Shown here: piece after piece, positions 1 through 10,470 of the stretch
How positions within the stretch are numbered: position 1 is the stretch's first letter
Layout of the letters: the number at the start of each line of letters is the position of its first letter
Source: Moraxella lacunata
GTDB lineage: Bacteria; Pseudomonadota; Gammaproteobacteria; Pseudomonadales; Moraxellaceae
Assembly (NCBI RefSeq): GCF_002027545.1
Contig: NZ_MXAN01000018.1
Span: 1-19,309, forward strand
Direction of reading: 5' to 3'
DNA: 19,309 bases
The notes under the pieces: generated by a model
The model's input: only the letters and a program-made list of their open reading frames with translations
Told to the model about the DNA's origin: nothing
Database searches by the model: none
Position numbers and translations under genes: made by a program

Positions 1-1
1 C

Positions 2-226
2 TGTACAGGGGGTAGGCAATCGGTTCGTAATGTCTTGTACAATGCCACCAATGTGGCAAGACAACATGAACCTAAATTTAAACAGTTTTATGAGCGTTTG
101 ATAAACAAAGGCAAACCATTTAAAGTTGCCATCAACGCTTGTATGCGTAAACTTCTAACCGTCATTAACGCCATTGTCAAAAATGACAGTGTGTGGCAGG
201 CAGATTATCATCTACGTTGTTGTTAA
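2..226 (+). CDS. IS110-family transposase, C-terminal part (gene runs off the left edge)
   Basis: The reading frame is open from the first bases of the window to a TAA stop, giving about 74 residues. They carry the hallmark C-terminal pattern of IS110-type transposases: a GGRxSVR..LY segment, then FYERLINKGKP, then ACMRKLLTVINAIV, ending in a short hydrophilic tail. In the family this is the Transposase_20 region near the C-terminus. The N-terminal DEDD RuvC-like domain and the catalytic serine lie upstream and are not in the window, so it cannot be said whether the full gene is intact. A TTG at position 35 lies inside the frame, but the homology begins before it, so it is not a real start. 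The gene converges on rpoC, and its stop lies about 160 bp from the rpoC terminator. I could not locate the outer end of the element. IS110 elements usually lack clear terminal inverted repeats, so this is expected. Confidence 0.85.
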   Translation, partial: CTGGRQSVRNVLYNATNVARQHEPKFKQFYERLINKGKPFKVAINACMRKLLTVINAIVKNDSVWQADYHLRCC

Positions 227-384
227 TCTGCTGTGTTGAATGATTGTTGAAGGCTGTGTCTTTTTTATGGGATACAGTTGCTACTGCCAATGGGTGTGTT
301 TTGAAGTTAAATGACTGTAAATAAAATGGACTATTTTTAAAATATTATGTTAAATAAAAACATCAACTTCATTTTAAGAGACAT

Positions 385-412
385 AAAAAAGCCCGCCTAA
401 GCGAGCTTTTTT
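385..412 (-). terminator. Intrinsic terminator of the rpoBC operon
   Basis: This is an A6-stem-T6 hairpin with an eleven-pair core and a four-base loop, only 12 bp beyond the rpoC stop. Position 393 faces 404 as C/A on the plus strand, but as a U-G wobble in minus-strand RNA. The fold is therefore better for transcripts coming from rpoC than for the convergent IS110 side. The oligo-U run directly follows the stem in the minus direction. Confidence 0.88.
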
Positions 413-423
413 CTTGTTGGAGA

Positions 424-3400
424 TTATTCACTTTGACCAAATTCACTGGCAAATGCCGCCGCAAAGTCATCTTTGGCATCTGTTCCAGCCAGTAGCGGGT
501 CGGCAGGCTTGGTGTACGGGTCTTCGGTTACGGTAATGACCGGCTCCAAACCACGCTCGGCAAGGCGTTGGCGGTTTTGATGATACGCCAAACCCGTACC
601 AGCAGGAATCAAGCGACCAACCACCACGTTCTCTTTGAGACCAGACAAATCGTCCACTTTACCCATCGTTGCCGCCGCCGTCAAGACACGTGTGGTCTCT
701 TGGAATGAAGCTGCCGAGATAAACGACTCAGTGGCAAGTGATGCTTTGGTGATGCCCAGTAGCTGACGCTCATAGACGATTGGGAATTTGTCATTGGCGA
801 TAAGCTCTTCGTTCAAGGCACGCACTTTGGTGTATTCCACTTGGTCGCCTTTGAAATAGCTAGAATCGCCACCGTCAATCACTTCTACCTTGCGGAGCAT
901 TTGACGAACGATAACCTCGATGTGTTTATCGTTAATCTTCACGCCTTGTAAACGGTAAACTTCTTGAACTTCATTAACCACGTAATTTGCCAATGCTGTC
1001 TCGCCTTTTAAGCGTAAGATGTCATGTGGGTTTTGCGGACCATCAGAGACAATCTCGCCACGCTCGACATGTTCGCCCTCAAAGACGTTGATTTGACGCC
1101 ATTTTGGAATCAACTCTTCGTGTTCGTTACCCTCTTCATCGGTGATGACAAAGCGATTTTTGCCTTTGGTTTCTTTACCAAATGACACCGTACCACTCAC
1201 TTCTGCCATGATGGCGTGGTCTTTTGGTTTACGAGCTTCGAACAAATCAGCCACTCGTGGCAGACCACCGGTGATGTCCTTGGTACCCGATGTGGCTTGT
1301 GGCACACGACCGAGTACCGAACCTGCGGTTACCGTCTCACCCTCTGACACACGAATCACAGTCTCAGCAGGTAGGAAATACACCACTTCACGCCCGTCTG
1401 TCGTGTCCAAGATAATGGCAAGGCGTAAGTCTTTGGAGAGACTTGGACGGTCTTTACTTGCCAAAATCTCAAAGGAGCTCATGCCCGTGGTTTCATCCAC
1501 CTTAACCGTTGCGGTCATGCCATCGGCAATATCACTAAATCGTGCCGTACCAGCAAACTCAGTAATGATTGGGTGGGTGTGCGGATCCCATTTGGCGATA
1601 ACATCGCCTGCACCCACTTCGGCACCGTCACGCACCAAGATGTTAGAACCATAAGGCACTTTATAACGTTCACGCTCACGACCTTGGGCATCTGCCACAC
1701 CAATCTCTGCCGAACGGGATACAACCACCAAATGACCATCAGCATGTTCTACAGTCTTCATGTTATGGAAACGTACCGTACCGTTATTACCCACTGATAC
1801 GCTGTTATCTACTGATGCTGCACTTGCCGCACCGCCCACGTGGAACGTACGCATGGTCAGCTGTGTACCTGGTTCACCGATAGACTGAGCCGCCATAACA
1901 CCGACTGACTCGCCGATATTTACAAGATGACCGCGAGCCAAATCACGACCATAACACTTAGCACACACGCCTTGCGTTGCTTCACAGGTGATGACCGAAC
2001 GTACGTACACCTCATCAATGGCGTTATTATCTAGCACTTCGACCAGACGCTCATCAATCAGCGTACCTGCAGGGATAACCACCTCACCATCATGATTGAT
2101 GACATCTTTGGCGGTCACACGACCTAACACACGGTCACCCAAACGCTCAACAATCTCGCCACCATCAATCACAGGGGTTATGAACTGTCCCGCGTCGGTG
2201 CCACAGTCATCATGCGTAATCACCAAATCCTGTGCTACGTCTACCAAACGACGGGTCAGATAACCCGAGTTAGCGGTTTTTAGGGCGGTATCGGCAAGAC
2301 CTTTACGGGCACCGTGCGTTGAGATAAAGTACTGGAGTACCGTCAAGCCTTCACGGAAATTCGCTTTAATCGGTGTCTCAATGATAGAGCCGTCTGGTTT
2401 TGCCATCAAACCACGCATACCAGCAAGCTGACGAATCTGTGTAGCACTACCACGAGCCCCAGAGTCTGCCATCATGTAGATGGAGTTAAAAGATTTTTCC
2501 CTCTCAATCTCACCTTGACTGTTTACCACTTCATCGGTCGATAAGTTATCCATCATCGCATTGGCGATTTTATCAGATGTACGAGACCAAATATCAACCA
2601 CTTTGTTATAGCGTTCACCTGCGGTGACAAAACCGCCCTCAAACTGCTGTTCAATCTCACGTACCTCGGCGTCCGCAGCATCGACAATCTCTTTTTTGTT
2701 TGGTGGAATCACCATGTCTTCCATACCGATTGAGATGCCTGATAGGGTCGCTTGGGCAAAGCCTAGATACATCAAATGGTCAGCGAACAGAACAGACTCT
2801 TTAACACCCAGTTTGCGATAGCATGAGTTTAGTAGCTTAGAGATGTTTTTCTTAGTCATCTCTTTGTTGCATTCTTCAAATGCCATGCCCTCTGGCATGA
2901 TGTTCCAGATAAGCAAACGACCTGCAACCGTGTCTTTGATTTCGGTTTTGGTTGTTTTCTCGCCAGTTTTTTCATCCAAAATCGTCTCGGTAACACGCAC
3001 TTTGATTTTGGCATTGACAGATAAGTCATCAGAACCGATGGCACGCAAAGCTTCATTGACCGTGCTAAACGCCATATTTTCGCCTTTGGCATTGACATGA
3101 CTACGGCTGATGTAGTACAAACCAAGTACCACGTCTTGTGATGGCACAATAATCGGCTCACCATTGGCAGGCGATAGGATATTGTTGGTAGACATCATCA
3201 AGGCACGAGCTTCAAGCTGAGCTTCTAGGGTTAATGGCACGTGTACCGCCATTTGGTCACCGTCAAAGTCAGCATTAAATGCCGCACACACGAGTGGGTG
3301 GAGCTGAATGGCTTTACCTTCAATAAGCACAGGCTCAAAGGCTTGCAAGCCTAGACGATGAAGTGTTGGGGCACGGTTCAGTAGCACAGGATGTTCACGA

Positions 3401-4653
3401 ATGACACTTGCCAACATATCCCACACCACAGGTTCTTCACGCTCTACCATTTTTTTGGCAGCTTTGATAGTCTGAGCAATGTTGTTTTGCAATAATTTGG
3501 CATAAGTAAATGGCTTAAACAACTCTAATGCCATTTTCTTAGGCAGACCGCATTGGTGTAGACGTAGGGTTGGACCTACCACAATCACCGAACGACCTGA
3601 GTAGTCCACACGTTTACCCAAAAGGTTTTGACGGAAGCGACCTTGCTTACCTTTAATCATGTCCGCAAGCGACTTTAATGGACGCTTGTTTGAACCTGTA
3701 ATAGCACGACCACGACGACCGTTGTCAAGCAAGGCATCAACCGCTTCTTGGAGCATACGCTTCTCATTACGCACGATGATGTCAGGGGCGTTGAGCTCCA
3801 ACAGACGTTTTAGACGGTTGTTACGGTTAATGACACGGCGATACAAATCGTTCAAATCAGACGTGGCAAAACGACCACCTTCAAGTGGCACCAATGGACG
3901 CAAATCAGGCGGTAATACAGGCAATACGGTCATTACCATCCATTCAGGCTTATTACCCGAATCACGGAACGCTTCTAACAGTTGCAAGCGTTTTGACATC
4001 TTTTTAAGTTTGGTCTCAGAGCCCGTTTGGGGAATGGTCGCACGGAGCTCATCAATCTCACCATCGACATCAATGTCTTTTAGCAAGTCTTGAACCGCTT
4101 CTGCACCCATCTTAGCAATAAACTCATCGCCATATTGTTCTAGGGCATTAAAATATTGCTCATCATCTAGCAGTTGATATTTTTCAAGCCCTGTCATGCC
4201 AGGGTCGGTAACGATATAGCTTTCAAAATACAGCACACGCTCGATATCACGCAGAGTAATATCAAGCAATAGACCGATACGGCTTGGCAGGGATTTTAAG
4301 AACCAAATATGTGCCACAGGACTGGCAAGCTCAATATGACCCATGCGATCTCGGCGAACTTTGGCGACAGTGACTTCTACGCCACATTTTTCACAAATAA
4401 TGCCTTGGAATTTACGGCGTTTGTATTTACCGCACAAACATTCAAAATCCTTGACAGGCCCAAAGATTTTGGCACAAAACAGACCGTCACGCTCAGGCTT
4501 AAAGGTGCGGTAGTTAATGGTTTCGGGTTTTTTGACTTCGCCATGCGACCATGATTTGATGGTATCAGGGCTTGCCAAAGAAATTTGAATGCTGTCAAAC
4601 TCTTTTACCCCGCCATCAGCAGGGCCTTTCATGATGTCTAATAAATCTTTCAA
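424..4653 (-). CDS. rpoC: DNA-directed RNA polymerase subunit beta'
   Basis: This is the beta' subunit of the core RNA polymerase, which carries the catalytic magnesium. At 1409 residues it matches the usual gammaproteobacterial length. An N-terminal zinc finger is visible (Cys72, 74, 87, 90). The active-site NADFDGDQ motif lies at residues 460-467, with Asp462, 464 and 466 as magnesium ligands. The bridge-helix region [15 protein letters not shown] starts near 731, the second zinc site uses Cys817, 890, 897 and 900, and the trigger loop around TMRTFH is at 933-938. The start codon is TTG. It is preceded seven bases upstream by GGAG, the frame hits a stop a short way upstream, and no ATG or GTG lies between, so TTG is well supported. 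rpoB ends 73 bp upstream. That spacer contains only a small GTGCT/AGCAC hairpin (4691-4711) and no promoter or terminator that I can see, so rpoB and rpoC are co-transcribed. No disruption of any core motif is seen. Confidence 0.98.
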   Translation of the reverse strand: MKDLLDIMKGPADGGVKEFDSIQISLASPDTIKSWSHGEVKKPETINYRTFKPERDGLFCAKIFGPVKDFECLCGKYKRRKFQGIICEKCGVEVTVAKVRRDRMGHIELASPVAHIWFLKSLPSRIGLLLDITLRDIERVLYFESYIVTDPGMTGLEKYQLLDDEQYFNALEQYGDEFIAKMGAEAVQDLLKDIDVDGEIDELRATIPQTGSETKLKKMSKRLQLLEAFRDSGNKPEWMVMTVLPVLPPDLRPLVPLEGGRFATSDLNDLYRRVINRNNRLKRLLELNAPDIIVRNEKRMLQEAVDALLDNGRRGRAITGSNKRPLKSLADMIKGKQGRFRQNLLGKRVDYSGRSVIVVGPTLRLHQCGLPKKMALELFKPFTYAKLLQNNIAQTIKAAKKMVEREEPVVWDMLASVIREHPVLLNRAPTLHRLGLQAFEPVLIEGKAIQLHPLVCAAFNADFDGDQMAVHVPLTLEAQLEARALMMSTNNILSPANGEPIIVPSQDVVLGLYYISRSHVNAKGENMAFSTVNEALRAIGSDDLSVNAKIKVRVTETILDEKTGEKTTKTEIKDTVAGRLLIWNIMPEGMAFEECNKEMTKKNISKLLNSCYRKLGVKESVLFADHLMYLGFAQATLSGISIGMEDMVIPPNKKEIVDAADAEVREIEQQFEGGFVTAGERYNKVVDIWSRTSDKIANAMMDNLSTDEVVNSQGEIEREKSFNSIYMMADSGARGSATQIRQLAGMRGLMAKPDGSIIETPIKANFREGLTVLQYFISTHGARKGLADTALKTANSGYLTRRLVDVAQDLVITHDDCGTDAGQFITPVIDGGEIVERLGDRVLGRVTAKDVINHDGEVVIPAGTLIDERLVEVLDNNAIDEVYVRSVITCEATQGVCAKCYGRDLARGHLVNIGESVGVMAAQSIGEPGTQLTMRTFHVGGAASAASVDNSVSVGNNGTVRFHNMKTVEHADGHLVVVSRSAEIGVADAQGRERERYKVPYGSNILVRDGAEVGAGDVIAKWDPHTHPIITEFAGTARFSDIADGMTATVKVDETTGMSSFEILASKDRPSLSKDLRLAIILDTTDGREVVYFLPAETVIRVSEGETVTAGSVLGRVPQATSGTKDITGGLPRVADLFEARKPKDHAIMAEVSGTVSFGKETKGKNRFVITDEEGNEHEELIPKWRQINVFEGEHVERGEIVSDGPQNPHDILRLKGETALANYVVNEVQEVYRLQGVKINDKHIEVIVRQMLRKVEVIDGGDSSYFKGDQVEYTKVRALNEELIANDKFPIVYERQLLGITKASLATESFISAASFQETTRVLTAAATMGKVDDLSGLKENVVVGRLIPAGTGLAYHQNRQRLAERGLEPVITVTEDPYTKPADPLLAGTDAKDDFAAAFASEFGQSE

Positions 4654-4726
4654 ATGACTTCTCCGCTTAGTTTTATGTCATCGCAAGCTAGTGCTCATCA
4701 ACGACAAGCACCCAACTTAACAGCAA

Positions 4727-7700
4727 TTACTTTTTCTCTTTTAGGTCAATGTTAATACCCAAAGAGCGAATTTCTTTGGTTAGTACGTTAAATGACTCAG
4801 GCATGCCCGGATTCATGTACTGCTCGCCGTCCACGATGTTCTTATACATGCGAGTACGACCCTCAACGTCATCCGATTTCACAGTCAGCATTTCTTGCAA
4901 GGTATAGGTTGCACCATATGCCTCCAACGCCCACACTTCCATCTCACCGAAACGCTGACCACCGAACTGAGCTTTACCACCAAGTGGTTGCTGAGTAACC
5001 AGTGAGTAAGAACCGGTAGAACGAGCATGCATCTTATCATCAACCAAGTGGTTAAGTTTTAGCATGTACATGTAGCCAACCGTGACGGGGCGGTCAAACT
5101 TCTTACCGGTGCGTCCGTCATATAGCGTTTGCTGACCTGATTTATCAAGCCCTGCTAGCTCTAACAGCTCTTTGATTTGGGTTTCTTTGGCACCATCAAA
5201 AACTGCCGTACCCATTGGCACACCAGCACGCAAATTCTCAGCCATGGCTAGGATGTCTTCATCGGACAAACTGTCCAAATCCACCTGCTCGCCACCGACT
5301 TGATTATAAATCTTATCTAAGAATTCACGCAACTCGCCAACAGCAGCTTGTGAGCGTAACATGGCGTTAATCTTATCACCCAAGCCACGTGCCGCCATGC
5401 CCAAATGGGTCTCCAACACCTGACCGATATTCATACGAGATGGTACGCCCAGTGGGTTTAGCACGATGTCCACCGGATTGCCGTTTTCGTCATAAGGCAT
5501 GTCTTCAACCGGCATGATGCGAGAGACAACACCCTTGTTACCATGACGACCAGCCATTTTATCACCAGGTTGGATACGACGTTTTACCGCCAGATAGACC
5601 TTCACGATTTTTTGGACACCGTGAGCCAAATCATCGCCTGCGGTTAGCTTGGCTTTTTTCTTGGCAAACTTCTCATCAATCTCTTTTTGCTTGTCGGTTA
5701 GATAGTCAGCAATTTGCGTTAGGCGTTCAGAGATTTCTTCTTCGGCAGGTTGGATGTCAAGCAAAGTCTCTAAGGGCAAACTCTCCATGTCAGCACCTGT
5801 CAGTACTGTACCTGCTTTAAAGCCTGCACCGCCTGAGACTTTTTTGCCATCTAGCAACGTGATGATACGACCACGTGCCGCTGCTTCAAAAATCACCAGC
5901 TCTTCTTTTAGGTCTTTACGATAATCATCAAGCATTGCTTTTTCAATGGCTTTGGCACGGCTGTCTTTTTCCAATCCATCACGGGTAAAGACTTGCACGT
6001 CAATAACCGTACCTTTGGTTGATGATGGCACACGCAAAGATGTGTCTTTAACATCCGCCGCTTTTTCACCAAAAATGGCACGAAGTAACTTCTCCTCTGG
6101 GGTCAGCTGACTTTCACCTTTTGGTGTTACTTTACCAACCAAAATATCGCCAGCATCCACCTCAGCACCGATATAGACAATACCCGCTTCGTCAAGATTA
6201 GACAGAGCTGCCTCGCCCACGTTTGGAATATCGCCTGTAATCTCTTCTGGCCCAAGTTTGGTATCACGAGCCACACAAGTTAACTCTTGAATGTGAATCG
6301 TGGTGAAACGGTCTTCTTGAACCACTCGCTCAGAGAGCAAAATAGAGTCCTCAAAGTTATACCCATTCCATGGCATAAACGCCACACGCATGTTTTGACC
6401 CAAAGCAAGTTCACCCAAATCAGTAGATGGGCCATCAGCCAAGATATCACCACGAGCAATCACATCGCCAGCATTGACAATGATGCGTTGGTTAATACAG
6501 GTGTTTTGGTTGGAACGGGTGTATTTGATGAGGTTATAAATATCAATACCTGCCTCACCTGCGATCATTTCAGCATCATTGACACGTACGATAATACGAC
6601 TGGCATCAACCTCTTCAATCACACCGCCACGCTTGGCGACAACACACACGCCACTGTCACGAGCAACATGGCGTTCCATGCCTGTACCCACAAGCGGTTT
6701 ATCAGCACGCAAAGTTGGCACAGCTTGACGTTGCATGTTCGAACCCATCAAGGCACGGTTAGCATCGTCATGCTCCAAAAATGGAATCAAGCTCGCTGCT
6801 ACCGACACAACCTGACGTGGCGATACGTCCATGTGCGTTACTTTATCGGGACTCATACGCACCGATTCGCCATGATAACGCACCATCACCATCTCTTCGG
6901 TCAGTTCGCCATGTTCGTTCATGGGTGAATCTGCTTGGGCAACAACAGCCCCAACCTCTTCAATGGCAGACATGTATTCAATGTCATCTGTTACCTTACC
7001 ATCCACCACACGGCGGTAAGGCGTTTCTAAGAAGCCAAAGTTATTGGTTTTGGCAAAGACCGCCAATGAGTTAATCAAACCGATGTTTGGGCCCTCAGGC
7101 GTTTCAATCGGACACACACGCCCATAATGCGTGGTATGTACGTCACGCACCTCAAAGCCTGCACGCTCACGGGTCAAACCACCAGGACCTAGGGCAGAAA
7201 CACGACGTTTATGCGTAATCTCTGACAGTGGGTTGTTTTGGTCCATGAACTGGGACAACTGTGATGAACCAAAAAACTCTTTGATGGACGCCGCCACAGG
7301 CTTAGAGTTAATCAAGTCTTGGGGCGATAGGTTGTCAGATTCGGCAGCGGTTAGACGCTCTTTGACTGCACGCTCCACGCGAGCCAAACCGATACGGAAT
7401 TGATTCTCGGTCATCTCGCCCACCGAGCGGATACGACGGTTACCCAGATGGTCGATGTCGTCCACTTCGCCACGACCGTTACGAATCTCAATCAGCTCTT
7501 TTAGGACATCAATGATGTCTTGATTAGACAACACGCCCTGCTCACGTTGCACTTCAATGCTGTCGCTATCTACAAAATCACGACCCAAACGACGGTTAAA
7601 CTTCATGCGACCAACGTTTGATAAGTCATAACGCTCGTGGCTAAAAAACATTGATTCAAATAGTTTTTCGGCAGTTTCCAAGGTTGGTGGCTCGCCTGGA

Positions 7701-8833
7701 CGCATGACCTTATAAATCTCAATGAGTGCCTCTTCACGCGTGGTAATCGTGTCAGCACGCAGTGTGTCAGCGATATACGCCCCATGGTCGATGTCATTGG
7801 TAAATAGGATTTTAAAGCCTTTGATGTTCTTATCAGCCAGTTTAACTAGCAATTCATGGTCAATCAAGCTGTTGGCACGGGCAAGCACTTCATCATGATA
7901 AATCACGTCTTCGGCAAGGATACGCTCGTACAGATACTCATCAGGCACCGCCAATTTGGTCATGCCAGACGCTTGGATTTCCTTAATACGGCGAGCGTTA
8001 ATACGCTTACCTTGCTCAACAATGACCTTACCCTCAGGCGAGACAATGTCAAACTGTGCCATCTCGCCTTGTAGACGCTCAGGCACAAGCTCAACTTCAA
8101 AACCATTGTCGCCTTTAAAGACATCTACGGTCTCAAAGAATGTGGACAAAATATCCGCAGTGTTCATGCCAATGGCACGCAAGATGATGGTTGCAAGCAA
8201 TTTACGACGACGATCGATACGAGCGTACACCAAGTCTTTGACATCAAATTCAAAATCAAGCCATGAGCCACGATAAGGAATGATACGGGCGTTATAAAGT
8301 ACTTTACCACTAGAATGTGATTTGCCTTTGTCGTGATCAAAGAACACGCCGGGGGAGCGGTGAAGTTGTGAAACAATCACACGCTCAGTACCATTAATGA
8401 TGAACGTACCATTGTCGGTCATGAGCGGAATCTCGCCCATGTACACGATTTGGTCACGAATGTCTTTAATCGCTGCTTTGCTTTCTTTGTCTTTGGCGTC
8501 TTTGTCTTTGACCACTAGGCGAATCTTGACACGTAGGGGGGCGGCAAAGGTTGAGCCACGCATGATACATTCACGCTCATCAAACTCAGGCTCACCCAGA
8601 TAATATTCGACGTATTGTAGCTCAGCATTGCCAGAATGACTGGTTATGGGAAAAATAGATGAAAACGCTGCTTGCAAACCGATGTTAGCACGGGCAGCAG
8701 GTTTTTTGTGTTCTTGTAAAAACTGCTCGTAAGAATCCACCTGAATGGCGAGCAAGTACGGCACGTCCATCACATCAGGCAGACGAGAAAAACTTTTACG
8801 AATACGTTTTTTTTCAGTATAAGAATATGCCAT
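4727..8833 (-). CDS. rpoB: DNA-directed RNA polymerase subunit beta
   Basis: This is the beta subunit of RNA polymerase, forming the other half of the active cleft and the rifampicin pocket. It has 1368 residues, starting [15 protein letters not shown] as in relatives, and ends [12 protein letters not shown]. The rifampicin region [15 protein letters not shown]...[13 protein letters not shown] occupies about residues 521-552. Asp531, His541 and Ser546 correspond to E. coli 516, 526 and 531 and are all wild type, so no classical resistance change is present. One small difference from E. coli is Thr567 where E. coli has Pro552. The C-terminal [15 protein letters not shown] motif and the [21 protein letters not shown] motif are intact. 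The ATG start has AAGGA six bases upstream. A 370-bp leader separates it from rplL and contains an attenuator and an internal promoter (see those entries), so beta synthesis can be set apart from that of the ribosomal proteins. Confidence 0.98.
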   Translation of the reverse strand: MAYSYTEKKRIRKSFSRLPDVMDVPYLLAIQVDSYEQFLQEHKKPAARANIGLQAAFSSIFPITSHSGNAELQYVEYYLGEPEFDERECIMRGSTFAAPLRVKIRLVVKDKDAKDKESKAAIKDIRDQIVYMGEIPLMTDNGTFIINGTERVIVSQLHRSPGVFFDHDKGKSHSSGKVLYNARIIPYRGSWLDFEFDVKDLVYARIDRRRKLLATIILRAIGMNTADILSTFFETVDVFKGDNGFEVELVPERLQGEMAQFDIVSPEGKVIVEQGKRINARRIKEIQASGMTKLAVPDEYLYERILAEDVIYHDEVLARANSLIDHELLVKLADKNIKGFKILFTNDIDHGAYIADTLRADTITTREEALIEIYKVMRPGEPPTLETAEKLFESMFFSHERYDLSNVGRMKFNRRLGRDFVDSDSIEVQREQGVLSNQDIIDVLKELIEIRNGRGEVDDIDHLGNRRIRSVGEMTENQFRIGLARVERAVKERLTAAESDNLSPQDLINSKPVAASIKEFFGSSQLSQFMDQNNPLSEITHKRRVSALGPGGLTRERAGFEVRDVHTTHYGRVCPIETPEGPNIGLINSLAVFAKTNNFGFLETPYRRVVDGKVTDDIEYMSAIEEVGAVVAQADSPMNEHGELTEEMVMVRYHGESVRMSPDKVTHMDVSPRQVVSVAASLIPFLEHDDANRALMGSNMQRQAVPTLRADKPLVGTGMERHVARDSGVCVVAKRGGVIEEVDASRIIVRVNDAEMIAGEAGIDIYNLIKYTRSNQNTCINQRIIVNAGDVIARGDILADGPSTDLGELALGQNMRVAFMPWNGYNFEDSILLSERVVQEDRFTTIHIQELTCVARDTKLGPEEITGDIPNVGEAALSNLDEAGIVYIGAEVDAGDILVGKVTPKGESQLTPEEKLLRAIFGEKAADVKDTSLRVPSSTKGTVIDVQVFTRDGLEKDSRAKAIEKAMLDDYRKDLKEELVIFEAAARGRIITLLDGKKVSGGAGFKAGTVLTGADMESLPLETLLDIQPAEEEISERLTQIADYLTDKQKEIDEKFAKKKAKLTAGDDLAHGVQKIVKVYLAVKRRIQPGDKMAGRHGNKGVVSRIMPVEDMPYDENGNPVDIVLNPLGVPSRMNIGQVLETHLGMAARGLGDKINAMLRSQAAVGELREFLDKIYNQVGGEQVDLDSLSDEDILAMAENLRAGVPMGTAVFDGAKETQIKELLELAGLDKSGQQTLYDGRTGKKFDRPVTVGYMYMLKLNHLVDDKMHARSTGSYSLVTQQPLGGKAQFGGQRFGEMEVWALEAYGATYTLQEMLTVKSDDVEGRTRMYKNIVDGEQYMNPGMPESFNVLTKEIRSLGINIDLKEKK

Positions 8834-9098
8834 TAAGAATCCTTACGTTAAACTAAGAAAAGCACTCTGATTGAGTACCAGAAAACTACCAATCTTCAAA
8901 AATTAACTACTGCTCTTTTGCCCTACATTTTTAAATATCAAAGACACAAAAACACGCCAAACACGGTAACGCATTTAGCTTATCAAAAACTTTAAAAATA
9001 TGGCTTGTGCATAGGGAGCGTTTGTCCTTTTTGAAGTGTGCTGACACCAGCTTAAAAGACCGTGCTAACACAAAAGGTCAAATACCCAATTATACAGT
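8834..9098 (-). promoter_or_regulatory. Long rpoB 5' leader
   Basis: This stretch between the attenuator and the rpoB start holds no recognisable gene. If the predicted promoter at 9089-9117 is used, the message has an untranslated leader of about 250 nt. Near its 5' end are two small hairpins in minus-strand RNA: GACC/GGUC around an inner GUG/CAC (within about 9057-9078), and a four-pair GCUG/CAGC just after it. Closest to the start codon is the SD AAGGA. In E. coli the rplL-rpoB spacer is likewise long and holds an attenuator and an RNase III site. Whether this leader is processed cannot be read from the sequence. Confidence 0.5.
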
Positions 9099-9117
9099 AA
9101 AAAACCCCATCTTGCAA
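9089..9117 (-). promoter_or_regulatory. Internal promoter of rpoBC, overlapping the attenuator hairpin
   Basis: On the minus strand there is TTGCAA (9112-9117), a 17-bp spacer, and a perfect TATAAT (9089-9094). The -35 hexamer spans the loop and 3' arm of the attenuator hairpin. The hairpin's remaining 3' arm and U-run form most of the spacer. The predicted start is near 9082. Both hexamers and the spacing are good for a sigma-70 promoter, but use of the site is inferred. Confidence 0.6.
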
Positions 9118-9135
9118 TAACAAAATGGGGTTTTT
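9099..9135 (-). terminator. rplL-rpoB intergenic attenuator (intrinsic terminator)
   Basis: The AAAAACCCCAT arm pairs with ATGGGGTTTTT. A U-G wobble at 9111/9124 and three further pairs then close a six-base loop. In minus-strand RNA a run of six U follows the stem. The wobble is a C/A mismatch on the other strand, so the hairpin is tuned to minus transcription. It lies about 70 bp past the rplL stop, where other gammaproteobacteria have a partial terminator that lowers rpoBC output relative to rplJL. Read-through must occur unless the overlapping promoter supplies all rpoBC mRNA. Confidence 0.8.
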
Positions 9136-9203
9136 ATCAAATTTCTTGTGCTAAATTGATGATTATCAATCTAAGAAAAATGAGTTAAGCGGTTAAACTT
9201 AGA

Positions 9204-9578
9204 TTATTTAAGTTCAACAGAAGCACCAGCTTCTTCAAGTTTCTTCTTAAGCTCTTCAGCTTCAGCTTTAGAAGCACCTTCTTTAACAGTTTGTGGTGCA
9301 CCTTCAACCAGGTCTTTGGCTTCTTTTAGACCTAGACCGGTAACTTCACGCACTACTTTAATAACAGCAACTTTCTTGTCGCCAGCAGAAGTGATAACAA
9401 CGTTGAAGTCATCTTTTTCTTCAGCAGCACCGCCAGCGTCGCCACCAGCAACAGGAGCAGCAGCTAGAGCAGCAGCAGATACACCGAATTTTTCTTCCAT
9501 CGCAGAGATAAGCTCAACGATTTCCATAACTGATTTAGCTGCGATAGCATCTAAGATTTGTTCGTTAGTTAGTGACAT
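9204..9578 (-). CDS. rplL: 50S ribosomal protein L7/L12
   Basis: This is the multicopy stalk protein of the large subunit, which recruits and stimulates translational GTPases. It has 124 residues, close to the family's usual length. The N-terminal dimerisation helices ([33 protein letters not shown], about 1-33) lead into an Ala/Gly-rich hinge (about 36-54). The globular C-terminal domain follows, with the conserved [24 protein letters not shown] stretch that contacts the GTPases. The ATG start has AGGA about nine bases upstream. The gene lies 72 bp after rplJ with no terminator between, which is the classical rplJL pair. As the first part of its leader, the upstream L10 leader governs both genes. 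Confidence 0.97.
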   Translation of the reverse strand: MSLTNEQILDAIAAKSVMEIVELISAMEEKFGVSAAALAAAPVAGGDAGGAAEEKDDFNVVITSAGDKKVAVIKVVREVTGLGLKEAKDLVEGAPQTVKEGASKAEAEELKKKLEEAGASVELK

Positions 9579-9650
9579 AGCAATTATTCCTATGAAATAA
9601 AGGTTGAATAAAAAGTTTGATTAAATAAAAGCGATAACCGATGTCTAAGA

Positions 9651-10154
9651 TTAAGCGGCTTCGGCTTCCATTTTGTCGCGAAGAGCGGCAAGTGTACGAG
9701 CCAGTTTGCCCGCTGCGGCTTCTTTCATGGTACCCATCAGACGTGCAATCGCTTCGTCGTAAGTAGGTAGGGTTGCGAGTTTATCAATAGATTTTGCATC
9801 AATAAATTCGCCTTCAAAAGCTGCACCTTTGATTTCGAACTTGTCATTACCTTTGGCAAATTCCTTGAACAGACGTGCCGCAGCACCTGGGTGTTCATTT
9901 GAAAATGCAATCAAGGTAGGACCTACGAAAACATCATTCATGCAAGCATAGTCAGTACCTTCTAAGGCACGACGTAGTAGCGTGTTACGTACGATACGCA
10001 TCTCAACGCCTGCTGCACGAGCTTGTTTACGAAGTTCGGTCATCTGACCCACTGTCACGCCACGAGAATCGGCAACAACAGCAGATAGGGCAACTTTGGC
10101 AGCTTCATTTACTTCAGCAACAATTGCTTGTTTGTCTTGAAGATTTAGTGCCAT
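9651..10154 (-). CDS. rplJ: 50S ribosomal protein L10
   Basis: L10 anchors L7/L12 dimers to 23S rRNA at the stalk base and, as the L10-L12 complex, represses translation of its own mRNA. The protein has 167 residues (E. coli 165). The N-terminal rRNA-binding domain includes [42 protein letters not shown] (about 23-64). The Ala-rich C-terminal helix ([26 protein letters not shown]) is where L7/L12 dimers dock. The start ATG is preceded seven bases upstream by GGAG. A 17-base near-palindrome (10170-10186) sits just upstream of this SD. The gene follows a leader with L10-type structure and its own promoter. Confidence 0.97.
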   Translation of the reverse strand: MALNLQDKQAIVAEVNEAAKVALSAVVADSRGVTVGQMTELRKQARAAGVEMRIVRNTLLRRALEGTDYACMNDVFVGPTLIAFSNEHPGAAARLFKEFAKGNDKFEIKGAAFEGEFIDAKSIDKLATLPTYDEAIARLMGTMKEAAAGKLARTLAALRDKMEAEAA

Positions 10155-10401
10155 GGGTTGTCTCCATATTTATCACTAAGTGATAATTAATTTTACAAGC
10201 CAATATAAATAAAGACTTGCACCGAATATACGGCGAGATTTTCACCGTCTGCGTAGGCGAATGATTTTACCCATTCATTAGGCTGATGTTTAAGAATAAC
10301 CACCAACACCTACGGTCTTAGACAGCACAACCCGTTGTGCTGAGCTAATGTCTTAAAATCTGTTTTTATGAGCAAGTCATGCGGGTAACTTGTCATAAAA
10401 T
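10155..10401 (-). promoter_or_regulatory. L10-type leader of the rplJL mRNA (autoregulatory RNA)
   Basis: The untranslated leader has long-range pairing typical of gammaproteobacterial L10 leaders. CGTAGGtG from 10307-10314 pairs with CGCCTACG at 10252-10259 (one G-U), followed in minus-strand RNA by GCAGACGGTG. An eight-pair CAGCACAA/TTGTGCTG hairpin with a tetraloop (10323-10342) precedes it. A short near-palindrome (10170-10186) precedes the SD. In the family, L10-L12 binding to this leader blocks translation of rplJ and, by coupling, rplL. The assignment rests on position, the pairings and resemblance from memory. A covariance-model search (Rfam L10_leader) would settle it. Confidence 0.65.
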
Positions 10402-10407
10402 TGCACC

Positions 10408-10435
10408 ATTATAAGCGAAAAATCTCAAAAAGCAA
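10408..10435 (-). promoter_or_regulatory. Candidate rplJ promoter
   Basis: On the minus strand there is a perfect TATAAT at 10408-10413, with TTGCTT (10430-10435) 16 bp upstream, a weak -35 keeping only TTG. It corresponds in position to the known rplJ promoter between rplA and rplJ in E. coli. The -35 lies in the loop of a ten-pair inverted repeat (10415-10424 with 10445-10454), and the -10 follows its 3' arm. Confidence 0.55.
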
Positions 10436-10454
10436 GCAATTTGTGATTTTTCGC
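10415..10454 (-). repeat. Ten-base inverted repeat after rplA
   Basis: The arms GCGAAAAATC and GATTTTTCGC pair perfectly around a 20-base loop, starting about 17 bp after the rplA stop. No U-run follows the 3' arm in the minus direction, so it is at best a weak terminator. It may act as a processing hairpin, an mRNA 3' end, or a dyad over the rplJ promoter. Confidence 0.55.
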
Positions 10455-10470
10455 CCAAATCCATCAAGGA

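Noticed and set aside
1142..1654. Plus-strand open frame of 170 codons inside rpoC (also 3659-4093)
   Set aside because: Both are antisense shadows of conserved rpoC sequence, without family resemblance.
6287..6928. Plus-strand open frame of 213 codons inside rpoB
   Set aside because: It lies wholly antisense to a fully conserved rpoB, is rich in His/Thr in the way reverse-frame shadows of this gene are, and has no SD or recognisable domain.
7236..7275. Possible rifampicin-resistance substitutions in rpoB
   Set aside because: The residues equivalent to E. coli 513, 516, 526 and 531 are all the sensitive type.
8536..8546. A GTAGGGGGG stretch resembling the start of the palindromic repeats at 14.8-14.9 kb
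   Set aside because: It is coding sequence in rpoB and lacks the palindromic arms.
8903..8974. A 23-codon minus-strand frame (MRYRVWRVFVSL...) in the rpoB leader, considered as a leader peptide
   Set aside because: There is no SD and no attenuator follows it before rpoB. Frames of this length are expected by chance.
10310..10396. A 28-codon minus-strand frame starting a few bases after the predicted rplJ transcription start
   Set aside because: It would be nearly leaderless, without an SD, and it crosses the structured L10 leader. No support for translation.
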